Assembly (NCBI RefSeq): GCF_026210795.1
Contig: NC_089439.1
Span: forward strand, 4,402,001-4,466,000
Reading direction: 5' to 3'
Length of the DNA stretch: 64,000 nt
DNA from: Rhizophagus irregularis
Taxonomy: Eukaryota > Glomeromycota > Glomeromycetes > Glomerales > Glomeraceae
Positions 33,046-45,914 of the stretch are shown in pieces. The position numbers were made by a program, and so were the translations under genes. Positions within the stretch are counted from its first letter, which is position 1. The number at the start of each line of letters is the position of its first letter. Under the pieces are notes generated by a model, which worked only from the letters and a program-made list of their open reading frames with translations, was not told where the DNA came from and searched no databases.

Positions 33046-34650
33046 TCATATTTGATACTTATCAGAATTTATGTCACAATCATCACAACTTGGCAAATTT
33101 GGTAAGTCAGAATTATCATTTCTTAATATTACTGTTGTTTCACTTTCATTTTTAAAATTATTTGCTAAGCTTGTGTTGACTTTAGGATCAGTAGAATCAA
33201 TAATTTTATTAAGTTCCGAATTTACTTTGTGAACATCTGGTCTTTCATCTGGTTCTTGTCTCCAACATTCTATTCAAATAAATTTTAAAATTAGATCGTG
33301 CAGTTAAAAATTAATAGTATTAGCTCAAACTTACCTTCGTAAAGCGCAACGAATTTATCGTTTGTGTTTGGAATAGGTTTTTCCCTTTCACCATCAAGAA
33401 TTTTTAATATAATAGATGCATTATCATTCCTTGTTTCATAATTGAAAGGTGATGAACAACTAGTTAATTCCCAGAATATTACTCCTAAACTATATATATC
33501 TGATTTTTCGTTTAAATCGTAACCCTTAACATTATTAAGAATTTTAGGATCAACGTAAGGTATTATTCCACGTGGTTTAGTAGGTAAATAAGAATCTTTT
33601 CCTTGTTGACGCAAACGCGAACATCCAAAATCTGATAATTTTATTGTATTTTGATGTATTAATATATTTTTTGGATGCTAAATAGAATGAATAATACCTT
33701 AATGTGTTTAATTAGTGTTAATTATATAATATGATAACAATATTAAAATAAATTGATCATACTTACAAGATCTCCGTGTATGATTTTATTATCATGTAAC
33801 CATAAAATTGCACCTGTAATTTCTTTGGCAAACTTAAATTGAATTTCCCATCTAATTAAAGATTTAGTATTGTCTTTTAAATGATTTTCCAATGTCCCCC
33901 CGTCCGCGTATTCAAGAACGAATGAATAATTTATTCCATCCGATTCACCTTAAATTATAAAAAGAATTATACTTAAAATATATATCAAGCGATCAAATTA
34001 TTATCATACCTCATACCTCATACCTTTTAATTTCGTAACTCCATAAAATCGAATTATATTTGGATGAGAGGCTATTATCATTAAATTAATCTAAATGAAG
34101 AATTCATAATATTAAAAATAACAATGTCAATAAAATAATACGGATACAGTATACTATATATAAACAGAGTTAAATTATTAACATACTTCGTTAATGATTT
34201 CTTTCATAGAGCTTAAACTTTCATTAAATTTTTTAATCGCAAATTTCGTTGTGTTCTTCCAATATACGACATGAACTGTAGAAAATCCTCCAGAGCCAAT
34301 CTTAGCAAAATTTTTAAATTCTTGAGAGTCATAGTAACAAATTATCTTATCATCCAATAATACATTGATGCTATTTGGCTCGCGTGACTTTTATAAAATA
34401 AAATATAATTAATTAATTAATTAATTAATTAATACTAATTAATAACTAGTAATTGAATGGTTTTAATTTTAAATCAAAATAAATCCTAACCAACTGAAGG
34501 ATAAAATAAGTTGGGCTCAATAAATTCAAACAAAAAATAACAATTTACCTGTATACTCGTATTGTGCTTTTTTATTAAAAAAATGCAAGAATATAAGTTA
34601 AAGAAAGAATAAATAAATAAATTAATTAATTAAAAATCACGTACATTCAT
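33046..34650 (-). CDS. TKL-type protein kinase
   Basis: Seven exons in phase: 34650-34645, 34566-34549, 34387-34187, 34090-34024, 33948-33767, 33677-33335, 33269-33046, giving 346 residues. After a short N-terminus the kinase domain runs from about residue 33: Gly loop IGSGGFSTVHV, Lys60 in FAIKKF, catalytic loop IIHGDLHPKN with Asp157 (HGD rather than HRD), DFG at 174-176, and a VDP variant of the APE motif (GIIPYVDPKIL). The ECWRQEPDERP motif closes the C-lobe and an acidic Ser/Asn-rich tail follows. Such kinases are hugely expanded in Rhizophagus; substrates are unknown. The HGD change (no catalytic-loop Arg) suggests an activity not controlled by activation-loop phosphorylation. The two first exons (6 and 18 nt) are the weakest part of the model. 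Confidence 0.85.
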
Positions 34651-34794
34651 AACAGCAGTAATATTGTTATTACTACCAAAAAAAGTTAGGATTATGGATC
34701 TTGATAAGTTACAATTGCTAAGATAAGCTTGAGTGTAAAAGGATTGCAACCCAGAATGTAAGGATATTTAGGATATTTTATAGCTTTTTTTAAA

Positions 34795-35175
34795 ATCTAC
34801 GTGCATGCGACACAAAAAAAAAGGTCGAGAGGTAAACGCCATCAAACTTCTTAAAAATTTTCCACCTTTCGAAAAAGAATAACAGTATCGATTTAAAATA
34901 TACAAATAAAAAAAATATGTTTTTATTATTCTACGGAGAATATATTATTATGATACGAATTTTATGTATTTATATTCTTACTTATGCTAATTTATTTATA
35001 TTTCTTGTAAAGTACTTTAAAAAAATATTTAACAAATGGAATAAACATTTATGGATTTCTTTATTATATAGTATGTCTCGAGCCCTTAACAGATGATGAA
35101 AAAAAATATTATTGAACATGTTCAAAGCAATCGAAGAATAAACGGTCTTATTAATTGGAAACTCGTCCTTGTAGG
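34795..35175 (+). pseudogene. Myb-like gene fragment, promoter plus broken exons
   Basis: The plus strand matches the reverse of the intact gene at 38991-39780: upstream DNA (CTTCTTAAAAATTTTCCACC then TTTCGAAAAAGAATAACAGT), the first exon (ATGTTTTTATTATTCTACGG), intron 1 and the start of the last exon (GATGATGAAAAAAAATATTATTGAACATG...TTGGAAACTCGTCC), which then breaks off. The middle exons are reduced to a few bases. It lies head to head with the kinase start at 34650. Confidence 0.75.
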
Positions 35176-35184
35176 TTTTTACTT

Positions 35185-35289
35185 GGGGTGATCTTCACCG
35201 TTGGCCAGAATTATCAATTTTTACCGGCACTATATTTTTTTAATGCTGGTCGATTGTCATAATTTCAGTCACCGGTGATAATCACCCCC
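35185..35289. mobile_element. MITE family C, copy 1 (GGGTGAT...TCACCG)
   Basis: 105 bp. The left end GGGGTGATCTTCACCG and the right end CGGTGATAATCACCCC are inverted. The interior GGCCAGAATTA and CCGGCA motifs are shared with the copy at 36418-36563. It sits immediately after the truncated Myb-like fragment. Confidence 0.6.
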
Positions 35290-35397
35290 CTGTGATAGTT
35301 AGAAAAATTCAAACTTACTGTATATAATTCAAAAATTTCTAGAAAAGATTTCTTTATAGTATAAAAACAATAAAATAGCCAAATGGAATAAATAATT

Positions 35398-35490
35398 TTC
35401 GGCGAAATGTTCATTCGGTAAAATGGCTTAGCTTCGGCGAAATGGAATTCGGTGAAATAGAAATAAATGGATATCGGCAAAAAGTCCCGA
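35398..35490. repeat. TTCGGCGAAATGG unit cluster, copy 2
   Basis: Four degenerate units (TTCGGCGAAATGTTC, TTCGGTAAAATGGC, TTCGGCGAAATGG, TTCGGTGAAATAG) in direct order. Related to 10262-10402. Confidence 0.55.
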
Positions 35491-35554
35491 CACCTAGTAA
35501 AGATGTATACACACGTACTCTTTTTTAAAAAATATATATTATATACTTTACTGT

Positions 35555-36180
35555 AAACACAACTTGAATCAAGATTCCATGAGTACCAAAAATCTTTGAT
35601 TTTAGTTGTAGAACGTAATTTGCCAAATTTAATTATCGTTATATATGAATTTCAATCGATGCCTTTTGATCTTGAGCTTGATCAATAATAAATTTTATTT
35701 CATTGTGTGTCAAGGGGTCGTGACATACTAATAGAATATCAGTATAAAAGATAAACTAAATTAATGTAATTCTTTTTTATTCAGAATAGAAATCAATAAA
35801 CAAAAAAATAAATTAATATTAATAGATAAATTACATAACGCGGATTAAGATGGTTATTCCATCTATAATTAAATTATTAAACATATTTATTAATATCTTC
35901 AAGAAAAGTAAGAAAGAAAAAAAAATTTATTTACTGATTATAAACATACAGTATATACCTTGCCGTAAATCTTGTATATATATACTTTTTATCTTGGGTT
36001 AATTTTCTAATTAAAACAAGTCATTTATAAGAATTTTCATTCTTTCAAATATTGTTTGACAAATTCACCGTCCTACAAAATAAGCATATATTTAACAGGA
36101 TTTTTTTTTTTTAATAATAAGAAAATAAATAATTCAGTTTTTATACTTTCAATGGATGATTTGATATTTTTACAACGAAT
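35555..36180 (-). pseudogene. Decayed copy of the Myb-kinase N-terminal exons
   Basis: On the minus strand, 36180-35940 matches exons 1-2 of the 25701-28246 gene (GACGGTGAATTTGTCAAACA), and 35850-35555 matches exons 3-4 (TGTCACGACCCCTTGACACA; GATTTTTGGTACTCATGGAAT). The start codon is lost, a frameshift follows VKQYLKE, and the segment coding IDWKFIIRDLEKKF is shortened with a stop. No kinase exons follow, so only the repeat module was copied or kept. Confidence 0.75.
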
Positions 36181-36417
36181 AATGTCTTATACTAGTAGAT
36201 CAAAGAAAAAGCATTTTTGATAAATTAATTGTTTTGCTGCAAATTTCTTAAATAGTAAAAAGGTGCATTTTTATATTCTATTGTAAAACTTTTTTTGTTG
36301 ATCAAAATAAACTTAAAGACCGTTTATTTATTGACTCAACGAGATGCATATGTAATACACCTTGATGTGTAGTTTTTATTATACAGTAAGTAATTCTTAA
36401 GGGGTATACTTTTGTAA

Positions 36418-36563
36418 ATTGCTAAAGATCACTGGCGGTGATGGTCACCGTACCAGCATTATGATGTATTTTCGACCAGAATTAAAAACCCAATAAAATA
36501 CTGGCCGGCATTGCATCATAATTTAACCATCGGTGACCATCACCACCTGTGATGTTTAGCAAT
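36418..36563. mobile_element. MITE family C, copy 2
   Basis: 146 bp from ATTGCTAAAGATCACTGGCG to GGTGATG-rich ATCACCACCTGTGATGTTTA then GCAAT. The arms are inverted over about 35 bases (GGTGATGGTCACCG / CGGTGACCATCACC). A partial relative with GATGGTCACCATACCA lies at 54158-54240. Confidence 0.7.
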
Positions 36564-38990
36564 ACGGCCAATACCCTTATTTTTTAATAAAAAACAGAAT
36601 TTTATTATCATTTATTATCAAAGCAAAAAATATTAGTGACCGAATAATTATGGTATTAGAAAATTAGAAAATTTTGTTTTAGCCTTCTTAATGTCCTTCC
36701 ACAAACTGTCTCCTCTTTTAGATCCCACATGCATACCGCGATTTTTTACTGAACTGGGAACCATTCACAACCCTGACAAATCATAATCTCAAAAATTCAG
36801 AATCTTTTTTTTTAATTTTACATTATTATTATTTTTTTTGTTAAATTATTGACTGATATTGAAATACAAGATGAAAAAGATTTTATTACTTTGTAACAAA
36901 TAATATTTTTATTGATATGTAATAATTTTAAAATGTTTTGCAAGAATTAATGATTTTTTAATATTTTTTACGTCGTAAAATTAAGTAACAATTAAATATA
37001 TTTTTTTTAATATTTAATAATTTTAATAATAACTTCGCAAAATTTAATGAATATTATTAATGTTATTAGTTAATTAGAAAAAATAAATTAATAAATTCCA
37101 GTATATTGCTTTATATAAAATAAAAATGCAAATTATGCAATTTTTTGCATATAATTATATAATTATTTATTTTTAATATACTGATTAAATTTAATAAATA
37201 ATTTCTTGAAATTTTTGTATTCATGAGTATATTATCGTCGGCGTCGGGTTTGTATTATAATAGAATCCTGAATTCCTGATTGTCGGGATTTCGTGGTAAA
37301 TCTACCTGAATTAATGAATTATGTATGATAACGAACTTTTATATTTTTCTGACTAAATAGCTGAGTAACTGAGAAGCTTGATGATTATTAATAAATTGAG
37401 ATGATTGCTTTTTTTTTTTTTACTCTCCGTTCTTAACAAATTTTCTGGGGAAATTCCGATAAATGAACATTTTTCTAGTTTCCGTTCCAAAAAAACTCCG
37501 ATATGTAATCAATTTTCTAAAAATTTTTATAGGGTTAATAGTCTTTTTAGAAGGATAAAGTTTTTTTAGTGTTCTAAATAGGATTCGAACAGCACTGATC
37601 GTCGGGTTACTAGCGGAATTATATTTTTTATTTAATTCAAGCTTATAAATTATTTTTTTTTTTGATAGCCACAATTCGGATTGTAACTTCTATTCGGATT
37701 TATTCGGATCGGACAATTCGGAGAATTTCTTAATTTTCCGCATAACGGTTTATTCAGATCCAAGCACTAACCTCATTTATATTGTTATAGTAATTAAGAT
37801 TAATGATTTAAACCTACTTTGCGATAGTAATCCTTTTTTGTCAACAATGCCTCTCCTGTTGTTTAATCCTATAAATATTGATTTTAAGTCATTAAGATAG
37901 CATTATAAACATACTTTAGTTTTTGGAAATTGATGACCCAAGCAGACATTTTTTTTCAACTGGTTAACGATTTTATGCGTTAAATAATTTAATAATTTAA
38001 CAAAAAAAAAAAAAAAAAAGAATTTTTTTTCTATCCATCTATATTAGTCACAAATATATTTATATTAAAAAAAAAGAAAGAAAAGAAAAAAATATCTAAA
38101 TTTTTATGGCGATTAACGTCCAATCATAATTAATTATATTTACTTTATTTTATTAATTAATTAATTGTGATTATACAATACTAAAAGAGTTCACTTCAGG
38201 TAAAAAAATCAATATCACAAATACTAATTGAACAATAGCCTTCTGATCTAATAGATATTTATTTTCTCAATATTGTCATTCATGAATATCAGAATTTAGA
38301 GCGATGAATGACATCATAAGTATCAATGACAAGTTTCATTTACAAAGAAAAAACCTTTTTATTATTCATAAATAATTTAATGTTGCATGTTTTGTGATAC
38401 AACAGTTTTTTCTTTCAATGAATCATTAAAGTTTCCAGTTGAAGAAAAAATGAATGAACATTTATTTTAATATAGGAGTTAGTATTCCATTATAACTCCG
38501 AAGTGTTACCATATCGGAGAAAAACCGAAATTAGTAAGCATAATATAATGGATATGGTGATCAGTAAAACCAATCATCTAAATTAATCGAAAAAGTGTAG
38601 ATCTCAATTAGTCTTTGTGGCGCCGTACTACAAAAGGACTCGAAACAATATGGACTTTGGGAATTTCAATTTTTATTATTTGTAATAAAATGTTAAAACT
38701 TAAAAATCTATTTTAAGCATAATTTTTAGGGGTACATAGATTTTTTTTTTTAGTCAAAATAGTTAATGAAATGAAAATGAACACAACATAATTCACATAA
38801 TTTGAAAGTAAGTGGAGAATTGATTTTTTGAATGATTAAATATTGTTCTAATAAAATGTCTATATGATGTAAGTGGTGTAAGTGTGTAAGTGTAATACAC
38901 AAACATCAATAATAAATAATAATTATTATTATTAAATTTACTTAATTGTGATTATAAAAGATTCTATAAAATTCTATAAACTGATAGTAC
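36564..38990. other. Gene-poor interval
   Basis: AT-rich with many TTAAT/ATAAT stretches (36800-37200) and a poly-A run near 37999-38020. The 84-codon frame at 37420-37674 is Lys/Asn-biased noise. No gene seen. Confidence 0.45.
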
Positions 38991-39780
38991 TTAAAAAACT
39001 GGGTTCATTTTAATAGGCATATTAAAATTAAATGTAACATAAGGCTCCATAATGGGTAACGTTGAAAGATATTGTTGATTGTTTATTGTATCATTCAATT
39101 GAGGTTTATAATGTAATGGTAAATTTGGACGAACACTTTCTTCAATTAGATTATGAGGGCGAGAATTTCTTTCCTGTCTTTTAGCCTTCCTTAAATCACT
39201 TTTTTGTTTTGAATTCCAAAAATTTCTAACTCTATTTTCAGAACGGAGCTTACCAAATTTATTTTTTAAACCATTGACGACGAGTTTCCAATTAATAAGT
39301 CCATTTATTCTTCGATTGCTTTGAACATGTTCAATAATATATTTTTTTTCATCATCACTTAAAGGCTCGAGACATACTATATAATAATAAATATTTATTT
39401 CATTTGTTAAATACTTTTTTAAAGAAAAATATGAATAATATGAGATTACATACGGCGTGGATCGAGATAATTATTCCAACTAAATAAATTTTTTTTAAAG
39501 TTACTTTACCATTTTTTTTTATTTTTTTATTAAATAAGAAGAAAAAAATTGTTCAATTAAAACTTACTAATTTGAAAGTTGATTCGGTTTGTATTTCGGG
39601 ACTAACTTACTAATTAAAACGAAACGATTATGAATATGTTCATATTCTTTCATATATTTTCTGATAAGTTTATTACTCTACAAGAAATATAAATAAATTA
39701 GTATAAGTAAGAATATAAATATATAAAGTTCGTTATGATAATAATATGATAAATACTTCTTCGTCGAATAATAAAGACAT
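38991..39780 (-). CDS. Small Myb/SANT-like protein
   Basis: Four exons in phase, 39780-39757, 39677-39568, 39479-39454 and 39376-38991, give 181 residues. The exon plan and splice phases copy the first four exons of the Myb-kinase gene. The product has an N-terminal partial unit ending YWNNYLDPR, then a full unit (EPLSDDEKKYIIEHVQ, INWKLVVNGLKNKFGKLRS, RVRNFWNSKQKS), then a basic stretch (RKAKRQERN) and an Asn/Pro-rich tail. Trp spacing and the basic helix after it fit a Myb/SANT DNA-binding fold, by inference. A nuclear role is plausible from the basic stretch. It has no kinase domain. The upstream 150 bp is duplicated at 34795-34930. Confidence 0.8.
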
Positions 39781-40939
39781 GTTTTTTTTTTATTTATATA
39801 TTTTAAATCGATACTGTTATTCTTTTTCGAAAGGTGGAAAATTTTTAAGAAGTTTGTCCAAAAAGGATGGCGTATTTATCTCGCGACCGTTTTTTTTTTG
39901 TGTCGCATGCACGTTGATCAATTTCATAGGTAGAGTCATTTATCGGAGTTTATGTGATAAAAAAGAGAAACAAAGGACTTTATAGTTAATTACTTGCTTT
40001 GTTGTTAAATTTCAATAATAACAATGACATTAAAGTTAATTTATTGAATGCCTTTTAATAAATAGATGTAATAGATAATTCTTTTTTCTAATTTAACAAA
40101 AGAAAATAAATTTTACTTATATGTCTATATAAACAAAGTATTCTGTCTGTCTATCAATGCTCGAATTATGTTTCGGATTAAATAAAAATTTACCGAAATT
40201 GGTTAAATTGAAACAATAATACTGCGGTTGAAGTCACATAATACGTGTTTCATTTACGAAATGATTTCACATACGCATAATAAAATTTAGTTACTGTGCG
40301 TCAACTGCAAATGACATCATGTCACAGCGTTGTGATAATAATGCAATCAAATTTTTATTATGATTTTAATACGAATTCGTAATTTATAAATTTTGTAACT
40401 TATAAAGCCATTATAAAGAATAATAATGGATAAATAATGAGAATGTGAGACATCATTGTTTGTCACAAAAAATCATTGTAAAATCGGAGTAAAATGCTCA
40501 AAATTTTGGCGAAATGACTAATAAATCCTTTGAAATAAAGATGCCTAAATTTTTTTTAGAAATTAATGAATGAAGAGATAATAATATATAACGAGATATG
40601 ACGTTTAAAAAAATATTTTTAATAATCTAAAGTGCAAATGGAAATCATAATGTGATCTTAATTGTCATAAAAATATATAATAGTCTTTCGCGTAAAAACA
40701 CATAGTCCCTCGCTCCGCTACGGATACATTCATCTGCATGATTTATTATGACTTTAATCATATAAGTCAACCATACAAAAGGGAAAAGAAATTTTTAAAA
40801 ATTTTATAAAAGTTATAATTTCTTTTTTTTTATTGAAAAAGTTAGTCAGTTTCAATATACAATAGTGGTTCTAGTTCTAATTAATATTAAACGCCTTGCC
40901 ATTCTAACAGTTGCAAAGAAATGTTGCAATTAAATTATA
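39781..40939. other. Gene-free interval upstream of the Myb-like gene
   Basis: The first 150 bp are conserved with 34795-34930 and so likely include the promoter. The rest is AT-rich without features. Confidence 0.45.
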
Positions 40940-41187
40940 TACAGTGCCCGAAATAAATTGAGCCACTTCAAATAGGAAACATTATACTATGAATCCGTTT
41001 GTTTTCTATTTTATTTTATTTGTTTTCGAAACGGAGAAACCGGAGTTTTAAACAAAGATCCGTCGTTGTGGCGTATTTGGACATCGATCGACATTATACC
41101 ATATCAAGAAAGGAAAGATCTGGATGGGCCTATAAGGGGTGCGATGATCGTCCTACTTTGCGTATCAACACTACGATTTCTATTTGA
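40940..41187 (+). mobile_element. Truncated Tc1/mariner-like end
   Basis: It begins TACAGTGCCCGAAATAAATT right after a TA dinucleotide. TACAGTG starts and TA targets are typical of Tc1/mariner elements. A 62-codon frame follows (40999-41187, with ...QRSVVVAYLDIDRHYTISRK...) but it has no DDE core. I find no opposite terminal repeat nearby, so this is an end fragment. Confidence 0.45.
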
Positions 41188-41307
41188 ATTATATCTTGAA
41201 TAAATACTTGGGCATCAATGAATAACTGAAATATTCAGGGGCCCTGTATATGGAGTATTTATTAGATACTCATGGAATACTAACAGGCTTATCTCATTGT
41301 GTATGAC

Positions 41308-41390
41308 GTATACACCGATGGATTTTATACTTTTTTATACTTTTTTTATACCGGTGGAATAATTTACAAAAAAAATCCATCGGTGTATAC
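41308..41390. repeat. Hairpin element (GTATACACCGATGGATTTT arms)
   Basis: GTATACACCGATGGATTTT and AAAATCCATCGGTGTATAC are perfect 19-base inverted repeats enclosing about 45 bp. It would form a strong hairpin. Possibly a tiny MITE; no target duplication determined. Confidence 0.7.
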
Positions 41391-41451
41391 ATAATACTGA
41401 TAGAATAATGGGAATTAATTTATCCCATATTTCTGATATCGGTTTATACAC

Positions 41452-41895
41452 AATCATAGTACAACATCTAAATGTATTGGGTACGGCTTCAATTGGGGAC
41501 TATTTCTGATAATATGGAAGATACGAAATATGATAACCTTTTTATTGGCCTCTTTTCAACCCCTTATAAAGTGAGAAACTATTACTGAAAATATATCATT
41601 TATTGCCGTAATAGTAAATCTAGCTATATTTACTTTGGAGGAACTATGGGATCGGGATATACTGATTTTACGAAGGCCCCTAATCCAAGTGATTCACTTA
41701 GTTTGCAATTTAAATGGTTAGTGAGGGGTTATAAGAAGTCGACCAATCTAAAAGTATCATATTTCTTAACTGTTTGTTTTATGAACTTCTAATTATGTGA
41801 TCATCAAAGAAAATTTCGGGTTCTAGTAATTCCATAGGGAGCGCTTTTAATAATAAATATTGAATAATAGAGTTATTATTAATCAGAATAATTCT
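41452..41895 (+). repeat. Decayed dispersed sequence, copy 2
   Basis: The plus strand matches 19832-20245 and continues through its flank without the MITE present there. The partial reading TISDNMEDTKYDNLFIGLFS then ...KVRNYY and GGTMGSGYTDFTKAPNPSDS looks like former protein, broken by a stop. The family is not recognised. Confidence 0.5.
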
Positions 41896-41910
41896 TCTAT
41901 TGTTATTAGG

Positions 41911-42702
41911 GATTTATTATGACGAAATGATGATCATATCCTAAAATGCATTAAATTTTTGACAATCATATGAAATGAAAAATTGGGCGTATTATATTAA
42001 TATAATTCCCTTTATACAGTATATACTGTTAGCATTATTTGTTAGAAAAGGAAATCACTTACCACTTTTAATTTATTCTTTTCTCATAATGAAAAAAAAA
42101 TTGACAAAAAATTTAAAATAAAAATGGAAATCGTTTGTTTTATCATTTCCTTTTTTTGTTAAGAAAAATCCATTTTTGATAAAATGTTTATCTTTGAATC
42201 AAATTTATAGTTACGATGACTAATGACTAATTTTAATTTTGAAAAAAGATACGATCATCAAAAATTTTAAGTTATAGAACTTCAGTTAGTGAAAAGTAAG
42301 CGAGGCGAGTAATAAAAACTATTATTATTTTTTTTTAGGATCCAAACAATATTAATAATACTTGGATAAAGAAATTGTTTTTTGAGTATGGTGATTTATT
42401 CATATAGAAGACCTTCAGTTATCAAAAAAAAGTACTATCAAATAGATCCTATTAACAAAAATACACTATCAAAAATATTAAACAGGTTCTATTAAAAAAA
42501 AGAAAAGAATATCAAATGGATCTTACCAAAAAAAAAATTATAGTAGGAAAAAGCAAGGAAAGATACTGTACATACATACAATGCATAATACAAGATTTTG
42601 AAAAAGAAACAATTTTTATAGATAATTGTATGTTATTGTACGGGCATGCTTAATAATGGTATGATGATGGCGCGAAAATAATAATAATTAAAGTATTCCA
42701 AG
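41911..42702. other. Gene-free interval
   Basis: AT-rich. Between 42410 and 42545 are near-repeats of TATCAAATRGATCYTA/TTAACAAAAA. No gene seen. Confidence 0.4.
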
Positions 42703-44040
42703 CCCTATAAAAAAATTGGATACGTTTTTTATAAAGTTTTTATACGATTTTTTTCCTTAGAAATAACATATCATAATAGGATACGGGAAAATGCACAATT
42801 CCTATCACTAAAAATATGGTTTTGATACGGGATTCATATGGAATTTACATGATTTGATCACTGATTTTATCATGAAATTTATACGATTTGGTCACTGAAT
42901 TTACTATTTGTATTACAGTTTACTATAAATCTAATTTTACTTTATTAAATTAAATAAAAAATAAACAAAATACAAATACATTATGAAAATTCCCTCCTTA
43001 TTAAAACCACCTATTGCAACCAAAATTATCTATAAGTTCAGGTTCATTTGGAGTCAAACAACCTAAAAAAACAAAGAAAAAGAAACATAAGAATGTCTAA
43101 CTTAATTGGAAACAAAACCCCCCCTCATATAGTATCTGCAATCGTCGTCACCAAAGGTCAGCATTCCTACAAAAAAAGAAAGAGAACTCCAGAATGTCTG
43201 ACCTACATAAATGAAAAGAATTATGAAGCGTCTGATGAAAAAGAAACCAAAACAACAAAATAAATCCAAAACTGACCTACAAAAAAAGAAGGCTTTGAAG
43301 CAACAAAACTGAAACAACCTACAAAAGAAAAGAATCTGAACCCAACTTTCGAAAAAAAAAGAAAATTTGAACTGACCTAAAAAAAGAAAAAAATCCTGAA
43401 CCATCCTACAAAAAAGAAAGGACTCCCAAACTGATCTACAAAAGAAAAAAGAAACTGAATCTTCTCACAAAAAAAAATCTGCTGGCCTATGAAATAAAAA
43501 AAGGGACAAATATAAATAAAAAAGAAAGAGAATAAAGAATAAATTAAAAAAAAATATTTTTTTAAAAAGAGGGGTAACAAAGTTAGGAAAGTTAAAAAAA
43601 AAAGATGAGTGAGAATAAAAGAATAAAATCAAAAAAAAATTTTTTTTTAAAGGAGTGACGAAAAAAATTTTTTTAAAGTGAGGTACGAAAAAAAAATATT
43701 GTTTTTTAAAAGGGGGTGACGAAGAAAGAAGAAAAATTTAGAAAAAATAACAAAAATAAGACAAGAGAAAAGTGAAAGGAAAGGAAAGACAGAAAGGAAG
43801 ATCGGAAGATCAAACTCATCAAAGTAAGGGTTTATAAAAAACAAAAAACGTATCATAACAAAACAATAAACAATCACGTGATCTCATGTTATGATACGGG
43901 ATTTTTGTAATAAAAATATTGTTTAAAAATTCCGTATACATTCCGCAGGATTAATTTTTTCCGTATACATTTCATATATATTAGTTTTTTAAAAAAATGT
44001 TCAAAATGAATTGCTTATTAAATAAATATACGGAATTTGT
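42703..44040. mobile_element. Non-autonomous TIR DNA element, copy 3, left part
   Basis: It starts CCCTATAAAAAAATTGG, preceded by AAG (42700-42702), and matches copy 1 closely through the A-rich CTACAAAAAAGAA array. It runs to the subterminal TATACGGAATTTGT, where the match stops at 44040. The missing right end of this very copy lies at 49515-49591. Confidence 0.8.
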
Positions 44041-44216
44041 GGTTATGATGGCCACTACCGCGATGAATGGTGGCACTACAAGATGCTTCAATTTTAGAAA
44101 TTAGTTAATGCAAAAAATGTATGTAATTAACATAAGGTACAATTAATTTAGTTTAAAAGTTCATGTATGTTTTTTTTAGAATAGGGATTGTTTTATATAT
44201 ATTTGTATATTAACAT

Positions 44217-44705
44217 GTGTATACCAAGCGAACAAGTTTTCACAATGAATTTTTAGATAAAATAGGATATCAAGAATCATATAATAGATTTCCTATGGAA
44301 TACTGTAAAAAAAGAGGATACGATAAAATTATTGAAAGAGACTACGATCTTATAGAAGTAGGGTGTTTAATACTTAAAAAAAAGAAAAAATTTCAAACAT
44401 GGCAGCAAAGTTTCAATAATTTTTATATAATTATATTTTATTTTACTTTATTTTTTGTCACTGTGATTGTTCGAAATTTCATCACGTTAATAACTAAAAA
44501 AATTGAAATTTTTTACTATAAATATAATAATCATTTTGAGAAAATAACTATTTATCATTCATTCTTTTTGTTTCTTTTCTATTCTTTCTATTTAAAAATG
44601 AAATTTCATAGAAAAAGAGATCTATCCGTTTTTTCTATAAAAAAAAAATCATTATTTTTTTTCTATATTAAGAATTATTTATTGTTTTGTTTTTTTAAAA
44701 AATAG
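44217..44705 (+). other. Open frame of uncertain status
   Basis: 162 codons without an ATG start (it begins GTG). The first 50 residues have balanced composition (...FLDKIGYQESYNRFPMEYCK...), while the rest is Phe/Tyr/Lys-rich, as expected from AT-rich DNA. It may hold a remnant exon. No family recognised. Confidence 0.2.
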
Positions 44706-45914
44706 TATCATTCGTAAATATATATATATATATTAATTATATACAGTACGTGCGCATTACGGGAAAAAATATAAGATTCAAATTTTTACATTATTTTCAA
44801 ATAGTATTATAATATTTACTTTTTTTTGAAAAATTTATACAATAAAACCAGACATTAAAGTCAAAAATTTAATGTTGGTATTTGTGGAATAGATCAGGCA
44901 CAGACACATCACATGTTTCATGTTACACAATTCAATTTATTTTTATTTAATCGTACAAATTAATAAAATTATTATTATTATATAAACAAGCATTTTTTTT
45001 ATTTATCAATTAATCATAGTCAATGAACTTGTATCATATTAAATCAACTGAACTAATATGGTTGTCTATAAACAGGACATGAAAAATCCAGATGTGCCTA
45101 TTTGTATGAATATGTTTAAAAAAACAAAAAATTTTTGTAGACCGTGATAATTAGTGTATGCAATTATTATTATTCTTATATTTTTATTAACAAAATTTCA
45201 TAACTTTATAATTTATAAAATATGTAACATAATATATTTCAAGATAAGAGAAAAACCATATACTGTACATCACCTCTATCAAAGCTCTTCGTGGTATTAC
45301 TCTCTGTTGAAGAAATACGTTGACATTCTATCGATCACTTCTTGTTTGTGGCGCAGTTCATTTCAAAGACCCTATGAAGATATAGACTGGATGCTAATCG
45401 AAAGGTGGCAGGTATTTGTAAAAAATCGGACAGCTACACGTTTTATGCCCTGATTTGCAACTGAAATAGATCTACAAAATCGAGGTGATTGCGATTTCAC
45501 GAAAACTGATAGTAGTTATCCCCTATTTCATTATAAATATATCACAAAACTTCCATTTTCGATTACTGCACAAAGGTCATAATCCGCAAAATGCAAATCA
45601 GGGAGAGATTTCATATGCTTAATGGAAAGATATACCAGAACTTTCAGAAAAACATGATGAATTACGCACGCAACTTCTTCAATTTCATAATCTAATGACA
45701 ATCCTGACTTAATGACCGAAAAATTCAAACTGAAAAAAAAGAAGATAAACTAATTAGTAAGAAAATCACCTCCAAGAATTGAACTTGGACACAGAAATTG
45801 TGGAACCAACGGTGATGGATTATTGTTGAGTTGATAAGTTATTAAGGAAAGAACTCAACAAAGGAACAAAATAAAGGGTATCACATGTGAAAAATGAAAT
45901 CACATGAGATAGAT

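Noticed and set aside
37555-37640. GTTCGAATCC (minus strand), like a tRNA T-loop
   Set aside because: The flanking bases do not pair into T, D or acceptor stems, so no cloverleaf forms.
38100-38180. TAATTAAT-rich tract as a replication origin
   Set aside because: AT richness is general in this window; nothing specific supports an origin.
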